A DNA stretch of 64,000 nucleotides from Xestospongia muta (lineage: Eukaryota; Porifera; Demospongiae; Haplosclerida; Petrosiidae), in assembly GCA_963693285.1 (NCBI GenBank), contig OY848926.1:2857001-2921000 (forward strand), in the 5' to 3' direction. The notes below the pieces were generated by a model. It saw only the letters and a program-made list of their open reading frames with translations, made no database searches and was not told the origin of the DNA. A program made the translations under genes and the position numbers. Shown here one piece after another: positions 13,701 to 28,320 of the stretch (its first letter is position 1; each line of letters opens with the position of its first letter).

Positions 13701-14491
13701 TTACTCCTGCTCCTCCTACTACTGTCTGTAAGTCTATACTAGAACATAAACTATGATATATAACATTAGCAAATAAACTACATATCTTTGATTTAGATCC
13801 TTTCCTGGAGTATTGTAACTCAATTATGCTTACTTATTGTTTTCTAGCATCAAACCAAATTGGAGCAATTGTTGGTGGTACAATTGGTTCTATTTTGTTA
13901 CTAATTATTGTGACTTTAATTTGCTGTGTAACTGTTGCTGTAAGTAGAAAATATCGCAAAAGGCAAAATGTTAACACCCAACAAGTTGAATTACAAACTA
14001 CTAGATCTCCTGGAACTACTCAAACTACAACTAGAACAGATCCATCCAGACCATTTCCTAACACAACCTTTAATACTCTACTACAAACTCAGAACCAATA
14101 CTCTAGTTATGTAACAGAACATAATCAAGGAGGGGATATTAGACCTCCACTATCCTACAATCCAACTGAACCACATGGAACACCAAGTACAATCCTTTTT
14201 CCATATCCACCTCTTTATTCACAAGAATCATCAGCTCCTTATCCATCACAGACACAGACATCAGCTCCACCATATGAATCTCCTGGTGTTCAGGCATCTA
14301 GACAACAAGCATCTAGTATAGATAATTGTGAAATTCCTTTTGATGTTCAAGCTGGTGATAATTCAGCATATGAATTGACAGGTTCTACTCATGTTGGGGC
14401 TGATGCTGATAACGTGGAGGCACCCTGTATGGATGTAAAAACACTGAGAGTTCCTCCTCCACCAAGCTACATTGAACTCTTTAAAAATTGA
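7735..14491 (+). CDS. SRCR-domain transmembrane receptor A
   Basis: Single-pass surface receptor made of scavenger-receptor cysteine-rich units. Exon 1 (7735-7810) encodes MAEVQQLSAFFLLVILL and the rest of a signal peptide, then a GTAAGT donor. Units follow at 9571-9960 (SRCR1), 10000-11147 with a 60-nt extra exon 11237-11296 (SRCR2), 11409-11803 (SRCR3), 11855-12059 (SRCR4, first half only), 12607-12993 (SRCR5) and 13039-13434 (SRCR6). A linker exon (13647-13727) precedes the terminal exon 13848-14491, which has a membrane span (GSILLLIIVTLICCV), a basic stop and a Pro/Gln/Ser-rich tail ending PPPPSYIELF. Family marks are NGQWGTIC, CKQLGY and SCTHSED. Exon phases agree across units. Oddities are the lost splice acceptor in SRCR1 and the inverted exons after SRCR4. 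Ligand unknown; SRCR receptors usually serve recognition or adhesion. Confidence 0.85.
9770..9814 (+). other. Exonised former intron in SRCR1
   Basis: In the three other units with this layout, an intron of 41-44 nt begins GTTAGA after a Val codon and ends TAG before the codons for YGTD. Here the donor-like GTTAGA is kept but the last two bases are AC instead of AG. The 45 nt are a multiple of three with no stop, so the frame stays open and would add about 15 residues to SRCR1. Confidence 0.7.
10609..10645. repeat. CA/TA microsatellite
   Basis: Short CA-rich tract running into a TATATACATATATG stretch, within the intron splitting SRCR2 of gene A (10205-11007). Confidence 0.85.
12236..12597 (-). 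other. Inverted exon pair inside gene A
   Basis: Read on the minus strand, this block carries the second-half SRCR exon (12446-12585, 140 nt) and the 60-nt exon (12294-12353). They have the same lengths and intact AG acceptors and GTAAG donors as the forward copies at 11008-11147 and 11237-11296, and flanking intron sequence matches too. It therefore looks like a local inversion of about 360 bp. On the sense strand SRCR4 loses its C-terminal half. The breakpoints are approximate. Confidence 0.85.
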
Positions 14492-14861
14492 AAAGCATAC
14501 ATCAGATTTTTATTCATTGTTGCTATATTACTACATTTAATTCTTATAATTTTGTTTTGTTTTTTACTTTATTATAATCTGTTCTGATGGTAACAAATAT
14601 AAAGTTTTATATTTCTCGTAAACTGAATAAGCTGATTTTATAACGTGAATAAACGTTCTAGGTAGGAGTGGCCACTATTTCCTGAATTCTACTAAAAATA
14701 ATCATGATATAATTTGCTATATATAGTAATAACTTAAAATACGTGTAAAACCTAGAATCAGCTCAGTCTCAGGGTAGTGCCAAAGTAGATATTAGATCTA
14801 CAATGTCAAGGAGCAGTTTTTGTGTCTGTTTTGACAATTAAAACGAAGAGCTTACATAAAG
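14492..14861. other. Intergenic A-B, 3' UTR and poly(A) candidates
   Basis: Short spacer between gene A and gene B. A canonical AATAAA lies at 14648-14653 and AATATAAAG near 14596; either could serve gene A. The promoter of gene B must lie in the remaining 200 bp or so. Tight spacing fits tandem duplication. Confidence 0.5.
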
Positions 14862-18430
<3,569 letters not shown>

Positions 18431-18891
18431 TATTTTATGTATTGCAAAAGTTTATACTTTGATTTACTCACTGTTCATTTGGAACTTCTTTGTTTGTCAT
18501 AACTGTGTGGATAAAGACTAGTTTATCAATGTAGCTTGTTATATTTTTTGGATTTTATTTTTTCAGAGATGGATTTGTCCTTGTTTTATATTTTAACTTA
18601 TTATTACCATACATACATTAAAGATAATATTTACTAAGAATTTATGCATATTTAAACTTTAGAGACTATAGTTTAGTTCAGTTGGTAATCTGACACATAT
18701 ATTTTCACAAATTATTTTTCAATGTTCTCATCTCAGTAATCCTAAATTTATAACTAAATTTACAATTATTAAGGTAAACATGATATGAATGATATTTCTC
18801 TGAATAACACTATAACAGCTACTATAAGACTGATGTCGCTAACAAGGTTCTAAAGTTAGCAATCCTTAATTCATAACTATATTTACAATTA
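18431..18891. other. 3' flank of gene B
   Basis: AT-rich spacer from the stop codon of gene B to the edge of the pogo-type transposon. It holds the 3' UTR. I see no other gene or repeat. Confidence 0.5.
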
Positions 18892-19282
18892 GAGTAATAA
18901 ATCAATTTTGGGACGGCGTGTATATTCGGACATTGTGTTTGAATGCTAACAGTAACTGATCAAATTAGCTAGCATCTTATATGAAAGCTAAAGAACTGTA
19001 CTTTTATTATTCCAAGATTCATGAGCTTCAGTGTTTCCATGCTTGAATAGTGGCACTTCAAGCAAGGCTCGCCGAAATTTCGGAATATCGGACAGAAGAC
19101 TGTATTTTCGTAGGTTGAAAAATTCTATCTAGATAGTTTACAAGCATGGTCCTACATGACAACATTCAAGCACAAATCATCGCTCTGTAGAATGATGTAG
19201 TTGTCCATTGAAATCTTTATCATTCAAAAAGGTATGGATAAGCTAAAAATGCGTACGCCGAGTGCTGTATAATCGGCCACGC
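18892..19282. repeat. Left terminal inverted repeat
   Basis: Pairs with 22653-23051 in reverse complement over nearly its whole length with scattered mismatches. The inner end lies near CGAGTGCTGTATAATCGG. Confidence 0.88.
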
Positions 19283-19354
19283 CCATTATTAAAATGGCAT
19301 CGAGGTGCTCGGATAGCATCAGTGTTTTATCAGTGTTTTATTGCTAAACAAAAC

Positions 19355-19624
19355 TTAGACTTCATATTCAGAACAAAACCAAGTCATATCAATTTTAGAG
19401 TACATTTCCAATGGAATACTTGTGCACTCTACGTAGAACCAAGTGTAACACCTATCACAAGCCACCCAATCTTTATTGAAGTTGGTGTCACAAGCTGGAC
19501 ATATTGTATCACTTCTGGCACTAAGAGAAAGAGATAAAGAGCAATCTAGTACATTATCATCATGCTCAGGACACATTAGTTCCACGTCCACGAGATGCAT
19601 TAGTTCTAGACCCTGTTGGACCAT
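19355..19624 (-). pseudogene. PHD-finger-like C-terminus
   Basis: Minus-strand frame with CPACDTNF, then DWVACDRCYTWFYVEC and WFCSEY. This has the spacing of a PHD zinc finger, a chromatin-reading fold. Two expected zinc ligands are replaced: the His of the usual W-[YF]-H motif is Tyr, and the last Cys is Tyr. It lies downstream of the transposase on the same strand inside the same inverted repeats, so it was probably the C-terminal domain of the transposase or a second exon. Given the decay elsewhere in the element, the substitutions are probably mutations. Confidence 0.65.
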
Positions 19625-20105
19625 TAGTACCCATACATTAACATTCAGTAAAATAGTACATGTATATGTCTTACTTGGAGATGAGTTATGTGATTGACAC
19701 TTGTCATTTGCACTATTTCCAAACCCACAAGTTCCTACACTAATTCCATGTCCACGAGATGCAGTAGTTATAGACTCTATTCAACCATCAGTACCTATAC
19801 ATTAATATTCAGTAAAATAGTACACGTATATGTCTTACTTGGAGATGAGTACCTATGAATTCCTACACTAGTTCCATGTCCACGAGATGCATTAGATCTA
19901 GACCTTGTTTGACCATTACTACCTACACATTAATATTCAGTAAAATTGTACATGTGTATATGTCTTATATTCGGAGATGAGTTATGTGATTGAGACTTGT
20001 CAGTTGCACTAGTTCCACGCCCATGAGTTCCTACACTAGTTCTACGCCCATGAGTTGCACTAGTTCTACATCCATGAGTTCCTACACTAGTTCCACATTT
20101 AATAG
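19575..20105. repeat. Minisatellite inside the transposon
   Basis: Three imperfect units starting near 19580, 19744 and 19872, each with CCACGAGATGCA, then CATTAATATTCAGTAAAAT, then GGAGATGAG. They are followed by shorter repeats of AGTTCCTACACTAGTTC and CATGAGTT to about 20105. Together they separate the transposase from the PHD-like segment. Confidence 0.8.
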
Positions 20106-20711
20106 TCCCTGTTCAACAAACATCCATTCTCAGTGAAGATTTGGCATACTAATTGTGGTCTTTGCTTACTTAAAGACAAACTGTGTGATAGATGAGATTC
20201 TGTTTGATCAGTATCATCTTGCAGCATGGACACCTAAGAACTTGGAGAGTGATTATGACTATGTAAAGTTCTTCATGAAGTTCAATATTTTCATCAGCAC
20301 CTGTTATTATTGTAGTAAGTGAGACATTTAATAAATTCACTGTAAATACCTTGACTGACTGTCCCACCTTTTCACTTTCTTCTCATTTCTAGCTTCTCTT
20401 ATCACTTTCTTTCTCTTTCCAATTTTCTCTTCTCATTTTCATTCTCTTTCTCAAACTTCATTCTCTCTTTCTCTTTTAAAGCTTTCAGATTTTCTGAGCT
20501 AGTAAGAACTCTTGCAGATGTTTTCTCATAATCAGTGCTAAGAGGTGAGACTTTGGAAAATGAAACATTTTCTTCAGAATAGATCTGGATTGACTTGATG
20601 TTTCCCCAAGCAGAAGATTAGATGGTGATGATGTCCTAGTTGAAGGTGAAGATTCAAGAGACGTCTCATAAGATAACCTAGAACTATCAGACTCATCAAA
20701 CCGTTCATATT

Positions 20712-22176
20712 TCAGAGATTGTAACGCTCATCAGTAGTGATGTCATATCCTTCCTCATAGCTTCTAATAAAACAAGCAATTTCTTCACTTGTGAATGTGA
20801 CAGGTGGTTTGGTTATAATCTTGCACCTGGGAGCAAAAAATTTACAAGCGGGGCTATATAAAGTGATAAACGCCAGTCCTGTTCTTTCAGTCAAGGAGAT
20901 AGGATTATTAATATGAGGTGTACTGTCAATCACCTCAATGGCATTACAGTCAAATGGATAGACACTTGTTGTGTGGAAAGCAGACGTAACGTTTGGTATA
21001 GTCACAGTGCAGTACTATGCCTTACTAAATAATGGCATAAAGTCATACTCTGTCACGTATCTACCAGGATTCTTGGACATAAAACTCTGACATTCCTGGT
21101 TCCAGTATGTCTTCAAAGTATGCCTTTGTCAAGGGGTTGAGTCAAGTGGATCGTGTTGGGAGGTAAGCAGAATACCATCACCTTCTCCTTAGCTGCTCTT
21201 CTTACAAAGCTAGGATTGTAGTGAGTAGAATGGCCATCAAGAAGAAACAGAATTGGTCTTGACAATGAGGAATCGACAAGAAAATGGTGTGTGAACCAGT
21301 TCAGGAAGATTTCAGAATCCATCCATCCTTTAGAACTTAAACCATACATAGTTCCTGGTACTTCATTTTTTGTAAGATCTGGATTTAGAGATTTCTTTCA
21401 GAGAATAACTAGTGGTGGTAGGACTTGACCAGCTGCATTGAAACAGGCTAGCACAGTTGTCTGTTTTTTCTTTCCTGAAGTTACTGCTCGAGGTTGTTTC
21501 TGCCCTCTAACGGCAATTACAGATGAAGGAGTATGATCAAGTGAAAGACCAGATTCATCACAATTACAAATCTGTGATGGTTTATCTATTAAAACATTTT
21601 CTAATAGGGTCTGCTGCAAAAGATCAAAGTATCTGTTTATAATACCTGAATCACTCGCTATAAGACGTGCATATGACAGCTTTTAAACAGTTCTGAGAGT
21701 TATGGTAGGATGTCTTTTCTTGAATGACAACCACCACCCATTAGAGAGAGTAACTTTCTTGCCTTTAGAAGTTAGAAAATTTTCTACTATTACCAAAACT
21801 TCTGTCCCTGTTTTAGTATATCCCATTCTCACTGATTGACAAATAAAACTGACAAGTTCTTTCTCCTCCTCACTTGACAAGTACCGTTCAGGTCCACTAT
21901 GAGTTCCAAATTTAACTTTACCAGTGATGTAATCACTTAATGTCGATGTTGGAATGCCATACTGTTCTGCTGCATGTCTCACTGATGCTCCCCATACTGT
22001 TCTGCTGCATGTCTCACTGATGCTCCCTCTTTAACAGCTTCATATGCTCTGTATATTTGTTCTTCACAATATTCCTTATAAACAGGAGGTCTTGAAGGAA
22101 TTGTGGTCAATGGAAATGATCGTGGTGGTGATATTGTCGCTGATCTGAATGTCTGGTCATTAAGCAGACAACTCAT
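20712..22176 (-). pseudogene. Tigger/pogo-like transposase, decayed
   Basis: A transposase would cut and paste the element through a D-D-D active site. N-terminal HTH segments (22176-21683) carry YRAYEAVKEGASVRHAAEQYG and WWLSFKKRHP, typical of the psq and CENP-B-type DNA-binding folds. The catalytic core follows: NCDESG and KKQTTVLACFNAAGQVLPPL (21619-21398), LFLLDGHSTHYNP and HLTQPLDKG (21349-21113). The C-terminal part has AFHTTSVYPFDCNAI (21005-20712). Breaks are a 35-bp tandem duplication at 21958-22027 that shifts frame, in-frame stops near 21680 and 21395, and further disruption around 21000-21113. All three catalytic Asp are still encoded. Confidence 0.85.
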
Positions 22177-22652
22177 GTCATTCAGTTAAACCTGTAAAAA
22201 TAATATTAAGGGTTACAGTACCAGCAGGAAGTCAATACTTCACTGTGTATTATCAATCTAAACACTACACCTCACCCAAAGCCATAAACTACACACATCA
22301 AAGTATTGACTTCCTGCCAGTTCTCTAGCCACTAGACTAGGTTGTTTATACATTTCGCCCAATATTCTAATGAATGACAGAATATAAAACACCTTGGCGA
22401 AAAACAGGGTCATGTGAATACAAAGAACTACTAGACTAGCAAACTCTCTCCTCAGTTATCACCTATTTTCACCTCATCATATTTGATCTACCTTAATTGT
22501 ACGCATACCATCTTTTGTTTCTAAAGTTAATGCCATTAACACAAAGGTTATACCCTCAAACAAAACTTACGCAGCTCCTTTAAACGGTAGTAGTTCGTTT
22601 AGCAAGTAGCAATACGTTCAGCCAAAAGCACGAGGTAGACACCAAACCAGTA
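22177..22652. other. Transposon 5' region
   Basis: Between transposase start and right inverted repeat. Contains a short inverted pair, GCAGGAAGTCAATACT near 22213 and AGTATTGACTTCCTGC near 22302. No gene seen. Confidence 0.5.
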
Positions 22653-23051
22653 GGCGTGTCCGATTATACAGCACTCGGGGTACGCATTTTTAGCTTATCC
22701 ATACCTTTTTGATGATAAAGATTTCAATGGACAACTACATCATTCTACAGAGCGATGATTAGTTCTTGAATGTTATCATGTAGGACCACACTTGTAAACT
22801 ATCTAGATAGAATTTTTCAACCTACGAAAATACAGTCTTCTGTCCGATATTCCGAAATTTCAGCATGCCATGCTTGAAGTGCCATTACTCAAACGTGGAG
22901 ACTTTGAAGCTCATGAATCTTGGATTAATAAAAGTACAATTCTTTAGCTTTCATTTAAGATGCTAGATGCTTTGATCAGTCACTGTTGGCATTCAAACAC
23001 AGTGTCCGAATTACCGATTATACGTGACGCCCGAAAATTGATTTATTACTC
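22653..23051. repeat. Right terminal inverted repeat
   Basis: Reverse complement of 18892-19282 with mismatches; ends GATTTATTACTC followed by the target TA. Confidence 0.88.
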
Positions 23052-23134
23052 TATTAACGTTAGACGTTGTATGACGTTTTATTGCTCCGACTTCCAACAG
23101 AGCAAAATGGCTAAAATTGAGCAGCTGGACAGCC

Positions 23135-23678
23135 TAGCCTCGTACCCAGGCTAAACGCCTGGTAACTATTGTTTGCACATGTGTATAATTTCCACAGATT
23201 TCTTGGAAAATAGTATACTCTAGGAATCCTCCGTCAACTATGACGTCAAAATTCCTTTAACCTCAATGTTAGATTAATTGTAAGGGCTACTTGTAGTACT
23301 GAGAGAAACTTTTCTGCTGGTCTACTGTAAGCTCTAAAGAAGGTAGGAACCAGCTGTTTGAATGCCTTTAATTCTGCAAGATATTTCTCTAGAGAGACAA
23401 TTCGAAGTTTGCACTTAATACAAATATATAAAGAGACCATGACCTCTCGAAATGATGGCATCAAGCAAAGAAGTTATTCGAGAAACCCAGTTGTTTTGCA
23501 TCCCAATAGCACTGAACAAATTTGTTGCTCTTTTGGCTTCCACTAAATCACTGCATAACCGACAAACTCAACTATATAGCCATGCTTAAACTCGTGTAGT
23601 GAATGAAACGTCATCATTATAAACCCAGCCCATCGATTCGTCATTTAATTAAAACTCTAACGCCTGGGTACGAGGCTA
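23135..23678. mobile_element. 544-bp MITE with 10-bp target duplication
   Basis: Termini are perfect 17-bp inverted repeats: TAGCCTCGTACCCAGGC at 23135-23151 and its complement at 23662-23678. Directly outside is a repeated CTGGACAGCC (23125-23134 and 23679-23688), a 10-bp target-site duplication, or 9 bp if the element edge is one base off. No coding sequence inside. The long duplication suggests a Mutator-like source transposase, by inference only. Confidence 0.87.
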
Positions 23679-25180
23679 CTGGACAGCCATTAGCCAGAGA
23701 AAGTTATCCACAATTTTAACATCACACATCCGTTCAATCACGTGAGCAAAAACGGAGTGCGATATATAGCTGGAGAAAGTTATCCAAAATTTTAACTCTC
23801 TTTTTTTCAAGTTTTTATAGCATTCTCTAACGTCAGCAGAAGTTACTATGTCTGGAGGAGTTAAAGGAGCTGTTGTAAAGTTAGATAGAATGAACAAAAG
23901 ATAATGAAGAAGAATGTTTAGGTAAAGATTTTTTTATTTTTTGTAACATAAAAAAGTGACATAATGATATTTTATAATAGTAATATGAAATGAACACAAT
24001 AAAACAAATATTTTGACACAACCAGACAATTTAGTGTCATGCTTAGTATTACAGAATTGACAAATGTACTTATAAGGTATTGCGTTTAGTTTTGGAACAG
24101 TACATGTAAAGTAAATTCATAATAGATAGTAATCACACTCACTGTATCCATTCAACAGTTTTAGAACTATCATTATCATCTTTAAAACACTCTCCAAAAT
24201 GTTTGCATCTTTTTTATAAATTTTAGTTGTTGTTTTCTTCTTTGTTTCTTCTTACTAAAAGGAGAAATTAGAAGAGCCACCATTGTTAAAAGGTATTTAA
24301 TAATAGGATTATCAATTATCTCTTCTAGTTTTATCTCTTCTAAGATTTTATCTCTTCTAAGTTGAAATCTGCTGTTGAAGGATCTATTGTTGTATCATGT
24401 TTGACATCTTGTCTTCCTCCTATGACTACTCAGACCATGACTCACAATCCATTGTTGCTTCAACTATAGTAATCACAGAATAAACAAAAAGGTACACAAC
24501 ACAGTCTTTGTTGATGATATAAAATGGAACCTTTTGCATCAGGGTTTAATTATCTGTCCCGACAACAGGGACATAGTATACCAGGTGGTCTACATGTTAT
24601 TTTTTAAATTTTATTATCATATGTCACTTTCATATATATATGATATGAATACATATACAATTTGTTACCATTGGTACATCACAGTGTTACTATGGCAACA
24701 AGTGTTACTGATCAATGAAATTTCTTAGTTTTCCATATTGCTACATCATAGCTTTTGCTAATTCCTTAAGTATAGATCTAAGATTGCCAATTATCAATAA
24801 TCTTAAGGACATATTTAATACTATCGCACACAAGGACTAAACTTGTTTTATACTCCTAATGTCTGCTATATATATGTCTTCATTATCTTTTTCATTTATT
24901 TGTAGTGTCTCAATCCAGTCAACCACTGATGCACCAACTACCAGTGAAGACTTACCTCCACCACTTACTATTGTAAAGTTGATGAGTCATTTAACAAATG
25001 TCTAGTACTGCTAGTTTGAAACGTTTTATACAAGATATTATTTCAGGAACTGTGAGTAATAGTTTAATAGTTATGAACAACTAGTGTTTAATTTGTTTTG
25101 CTGTTGTTGAAGGTTAAAATTATTAAGAAAGTTGAAGAATTTAAAAAGATATCTCCTCGAACAAAAGTAATGATGACTGA

Positions 25181-25259
25181 CTGACTGACTCTCTCTCTGT
25201 CTGTGTCTCTGTCTCTGTTTCTCTCTGTCTCTCTGTCTCTCTCTCTCTCTCTCTCTGGG
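25181..25259. repeat. TC-rich microsatellite
   Basis: GACTGACTGACT followed by a long run of TCTC and TGTC units. Confidence 0.9.
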
Positions 25260-25734
25260 ACTGGGACATCTCAAAGAAAGCTAGTATTAGGGTAAGACTA
25301 CAGATATAGACTTCTATCTAAGTCTTAATCCATATATTCAAATACTAAATGTACCAGTTATATGATTTAGAAGATGACACACTTTAAGCTATTATACATA
25401 GCAATGATGGAAAAGAGACCAAATGTCACGTAATCATTCATTAATAATGATTTATTAATAATACATTACGTAATAAAATCATACATAATAATGCTTGTTC
25501 TGTTGAGGTAGTTTTCCATTGATATTAATAGAATCTTATTTCCATATTAGGAAATAACTTGATTGTGTGAAGAAGATGTATACACTAAAATACACAGAGC
25601 AATTATTGACCTGATAATAGCTAAAGCACAAAGAGAAGGTATTTCTGGAGACCCAATACAGTAACCAATCCATAACCTGTTTCAGCCTGCATGAACACGC
25701 TTCCTTAATTAATCTCTTTAATTTATTGAGCATT

Positions 25735-26280
25735 ATTTGTTTAAAACAAGACAAAAATTGCTTTTCTAAAAGACAAAAACAAGACAAAAATTGCTTTTTT
25801 AGAAGTGGATTTCATCAAGACATTAGAATTTTCTGAAAGACACAAAGGGTTAAAATACATCAGGAATATATAAAAGACACAAAGGTTTATAAACATTAGA
25901 ATTATATGAAAGACACAAACGTTTTTTTGAATGCATTACGACTACACAAAAGACAATGATATACAACAGATATAGAGGGTTAATATTTAATATTTCAGGA
26001 TTCTATGTGACATATATAGGATTAACTAACTATTCAGGATCAAGTCATCCAACACATATATTTGGGCTTGACAATAATCAGGATTATATGATAAAGCATA
26101 GAAGATTTATTATAAGAAACACAAAAGGGGTTAATATTTGTAAAAACTCTTTTAAGCATAATAGAACATTTCACACAGACACAGAGGGAATATTTCAAGG
26201 ATACTATGGGACAAACAAAGCGCAAAGAGTTTGAAGGATCATAAAGGGGTTATTTAAAATAAGCAAGGAAAAGTTTTACA
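25735..26280. repeat. Degenerate AAAGACACAAA repeat
   Basis: The word AAAGACACAAA or AAAGACAAA recurs at irregular spacing of about 30-60 bp, interleaved with AATAT-rich phrases. A direct copy of GACAAAAATTGCTTTT occurs twice near 25750-25797. It looks like an old low-copy tandem array. Confidence 0.6.
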
Positions 26281-26357
26281 TTTGGTTTAATATCAAGAGA
26301 GGTTATGCGATGACATCACGAAACGCCTACCCACTTAGCAACTATAGCTAGGTTGTC

Positions 26358-26980
26358 ATGTTGAGTGGCAAAATGATTCATGTGGAGTGCCACGTGTATG
26401 AGTTTGAGTCAGGCTCTTCAGCTATGTCCAAGATTTATTCTTCCTACTTTTACCAACTAGAAGAGGCAACAAAACAGCTTGGTGGCATCAACAATCCCTA
26501 CGTTGAAGCACTGACAACTACAGTTCGTTGGGAAGCCTGGCAAAATTGGCCTGATGTGGAATATGCTGACATTTATAACTATCTAATAGAAACTACTAGT
26601 ATCTATACTGGTAAAATTTAAAGGTGTACAAGAGCTTAGAAGCCTATAACTATTATGTAAATGGCTGGATAGATAATGTGAGAGTTGTCCAAATCACAAA
26701 ATTACATGATCTTCATCACATGATCACTACTTCAGTAAGACATTTACAGAAGTTATCTGAAGCTCCTGTGAAACCATCGGTAGCAGTTAAGCAGAATGGG
26801 ATAGTAATATGTACACACCGTGCTTGTATGGCTGGACTAGGAGAGGCCTGTTCACACATAGCGGCTTTATTGTTTACTTTGGAAGGAAACACTAAAATGA
26901 AAAAGAATGTCACATGTACCTCTCTACCATGTTCTTGGTTACCACCTTCTTTTCAAAGTGTACCCTATGCTGAGCTATAA
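26358..26980 (+). pseudogene. SWIM-finger protein of a transposon
   Basis: Two frames, 26358-26621 and 26624-26980, read as one protein broken by a small frameshift near 26620. The first has YSSYFYQLEEATKQLGG. The second has AYNYYVNGWI and then CTHRACMAGLGEACSHIAAL, a SWIM-type zinc finger (C-x-C replaced by C-x3-C, then C-x-H). This module typically precedes a YqaJ-type nuclease domain in the second protein of ISL2EU-like transposons, as recalled from family knowledge. No YqaJ domain follows here. The DDE_Tnp_4 transposase remnant lies convergent at 27359-28000, which supports the transposon origin. Confidence 0.65.
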
Positions 26981-27358
26981 GACATGGATTTTGCAACTCC
27001 ACAAGTAAAAAGGAGAAACGATGATGATACTAATACTAGTACCTGGGATAGTGAACAAAGTAGAGGTAAAAAAAGAAATTAAAAAATCATTGATCAAATT
27101 CATTATTCTTTATTCAAATAATAATCATTAATCATTATTCAAATGAAACAACTGAATCATATTAGTTACAAAGAGCACAACAAATTGTGACAACTTTATC
27201 AATAACACTAATTCTTTCATTTTCAGAACACATTATAAAGTTAATAGGTAATATGGATGACAAAATAGAGTACTTATGTTAACTACTCCAATAACTCTTT
27301 CTACGTATATACGCACTCTTGACAGTTGACGAAAGAGATCAACTTTTGACTTACTGAG

Positions 27359-28000
27359 TTACTTCTTACCCCTTGTGATGGGAGGAAGCTTGACTTTGGC
27401 AAGATACATGCCAACACTATGATTGATATTGAAGCCTCTGTCAGCTAGAATCAAATCAAAATGTAAGAGATTTTTTAGTATCACACAGTTCTCCGTTAAG
27501 TGCACATCTGACACACGGCCACCCCACCCTTTAGATATAAATGTTATTGCACCTTGTGGGGATATTCCAATTAAAAATTTAGCTGTATTGTGGTGTTTAA
27601 AGTTAGACCAAGTTTGTGCACATGCTTTTACATTAGTTGGCCACTCCATGAACACTTCAAAACAGTCTATGATTGTAATGCAAATTTGAAAACTCTTTCT
27701 GAAAGCCATAGGCATAGTCTTCAATAGTTTGTCTCTACCAGACCACTTAATAATTGGATTCAAACATACATACATAACATCAATCCATTTACCAATACAT
27801 CTTGAGAGTGTTGACTGATTCACTGAAAATCTAAATGCAATGTCCTGATCACCCTAATTTAAATGCAGTTTCATAAAGGTAACAATCAGTTGCTGGAAGC
27901 AAGATAACATACTCCTATTACTGATTTCTACAGATGAAGCTAAAAAATTGAATAAGATCATCAAAGATGCAAAATTAGGAAGCCCAGTGTAGTACTTCAC
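27359..28000 (-). pseudogene. DDE_Tnp_4-type transposase remnant
   Basis: Minus-strand frame with YYTGLPNF, FMKLHLN, a TAG stop near 27855, DIAFRFSVNQSTLSRC, KWIDVMYVCLNPIIKW, IIDCFEVFMEWP, QTWSNFKHHNTAKFLIGISP, ISKGWGGRVSDVHLTENC and LILADRGFNI, ending KLPPITRGKK. This is the catalytic core of a DDE_Tnp_4 transposase (Harbinger/ISL2EU-like); the Asp in IIDCFE and in LADRGF are the expected first two catalytic positions. A single in-frame stop in an otherwise good frame means a fairly young pseudogene. The N-terminal DNA-binding domain (often THAP) was not found. Confidence 0.82.
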
Positions 28001-28320
28001 TTTCTTATCATTATCCTTAAATGATAAATATTAATATTATATGCACCTACACAGTAGATGTAAGTCTAGCTAAAAAATTAAAACACGTTTAGTACAGGAC
28101 TGTCCATATCATTATAACACATAACTTACAGTAGTTATTAGTTAATGTAGATCAGATAATCTCAACCATTAATTAACATGCCCTCCTACTACAGAAGCTC
28201 TCTCTCTCTCTCTCTACTCTTTCTTTCTTACCACTACCATGTAAACAGGAGAGGTGCTGATGAGAAAGGTTTCTGGAGATATGGTCGATCCAGAAACTGT
28301 AGCGGAGGTTTAACTATATT

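Larger units (their letters stand above)
18892..23051 (-). mobile_element. Pogo/Tigger-type DNA transposon
   Basis: Ends are inverted repeats that begin GAGTAATAAATC and finish GATTTATTACTC, each flanked directly by TA (18890-18891 and 23052-23053), the target site of the Tc1/mariner-pogo superfamily. The inverted repeats run about 390-400 bp (18892-19282 and 22653-23051), unusually long for this group. The interior carries a minus-strand transposase with HTH and D-D-D catalytic segments, then a minisatellite, then a PHD-like segment. Several stops and frameshifts mean the copy is dead. The family name is inferred from protein motifs. Confidence 0.85.
23689..26340. other. AT-rich intergenic, no recognised gene
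   Basis: A 24-nt phrase (GAGAAAGTTATCCACAATT and on) recurs twice at about 23700-23800. Otherwise I see only AT-rich sequence, a microsatellite at 25181-25259 and short dispersed repeats at 25735-26280. Short open frames here lack domain signals and coding-like composition. Confidence 0.5.
26358..28000. mobile_element. ISL2EU-like transposon relic
   Basis: Convergent SWIM-type gene and DDE_Tnp_4 transposase within 1.65 kb, separated by about 380 bp of non-coding DNA. I found no terminal inverted repeats, so the true ends are unknown. Two convergent genes of these kinds fit the ISL2EU layout. Confidence 0.5.

Noticed and set aside
19262..19537. Plus-strand 91-codon frame
   Set aside because: Antisense to the PHD-like segment and overlapping the inverted repeat of the transposon.
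19575..20105. CRISPR-like spaced repeats
   Set aside because: Units are long, imperfect and without unique spacers, in a eukaryotic transposon; a minisatellite explains them.
23676..23897. Minus-strand 73-codon frame
   Set aside because: Overlaps the edge of the MITE and has no recognisable domain or splice context.
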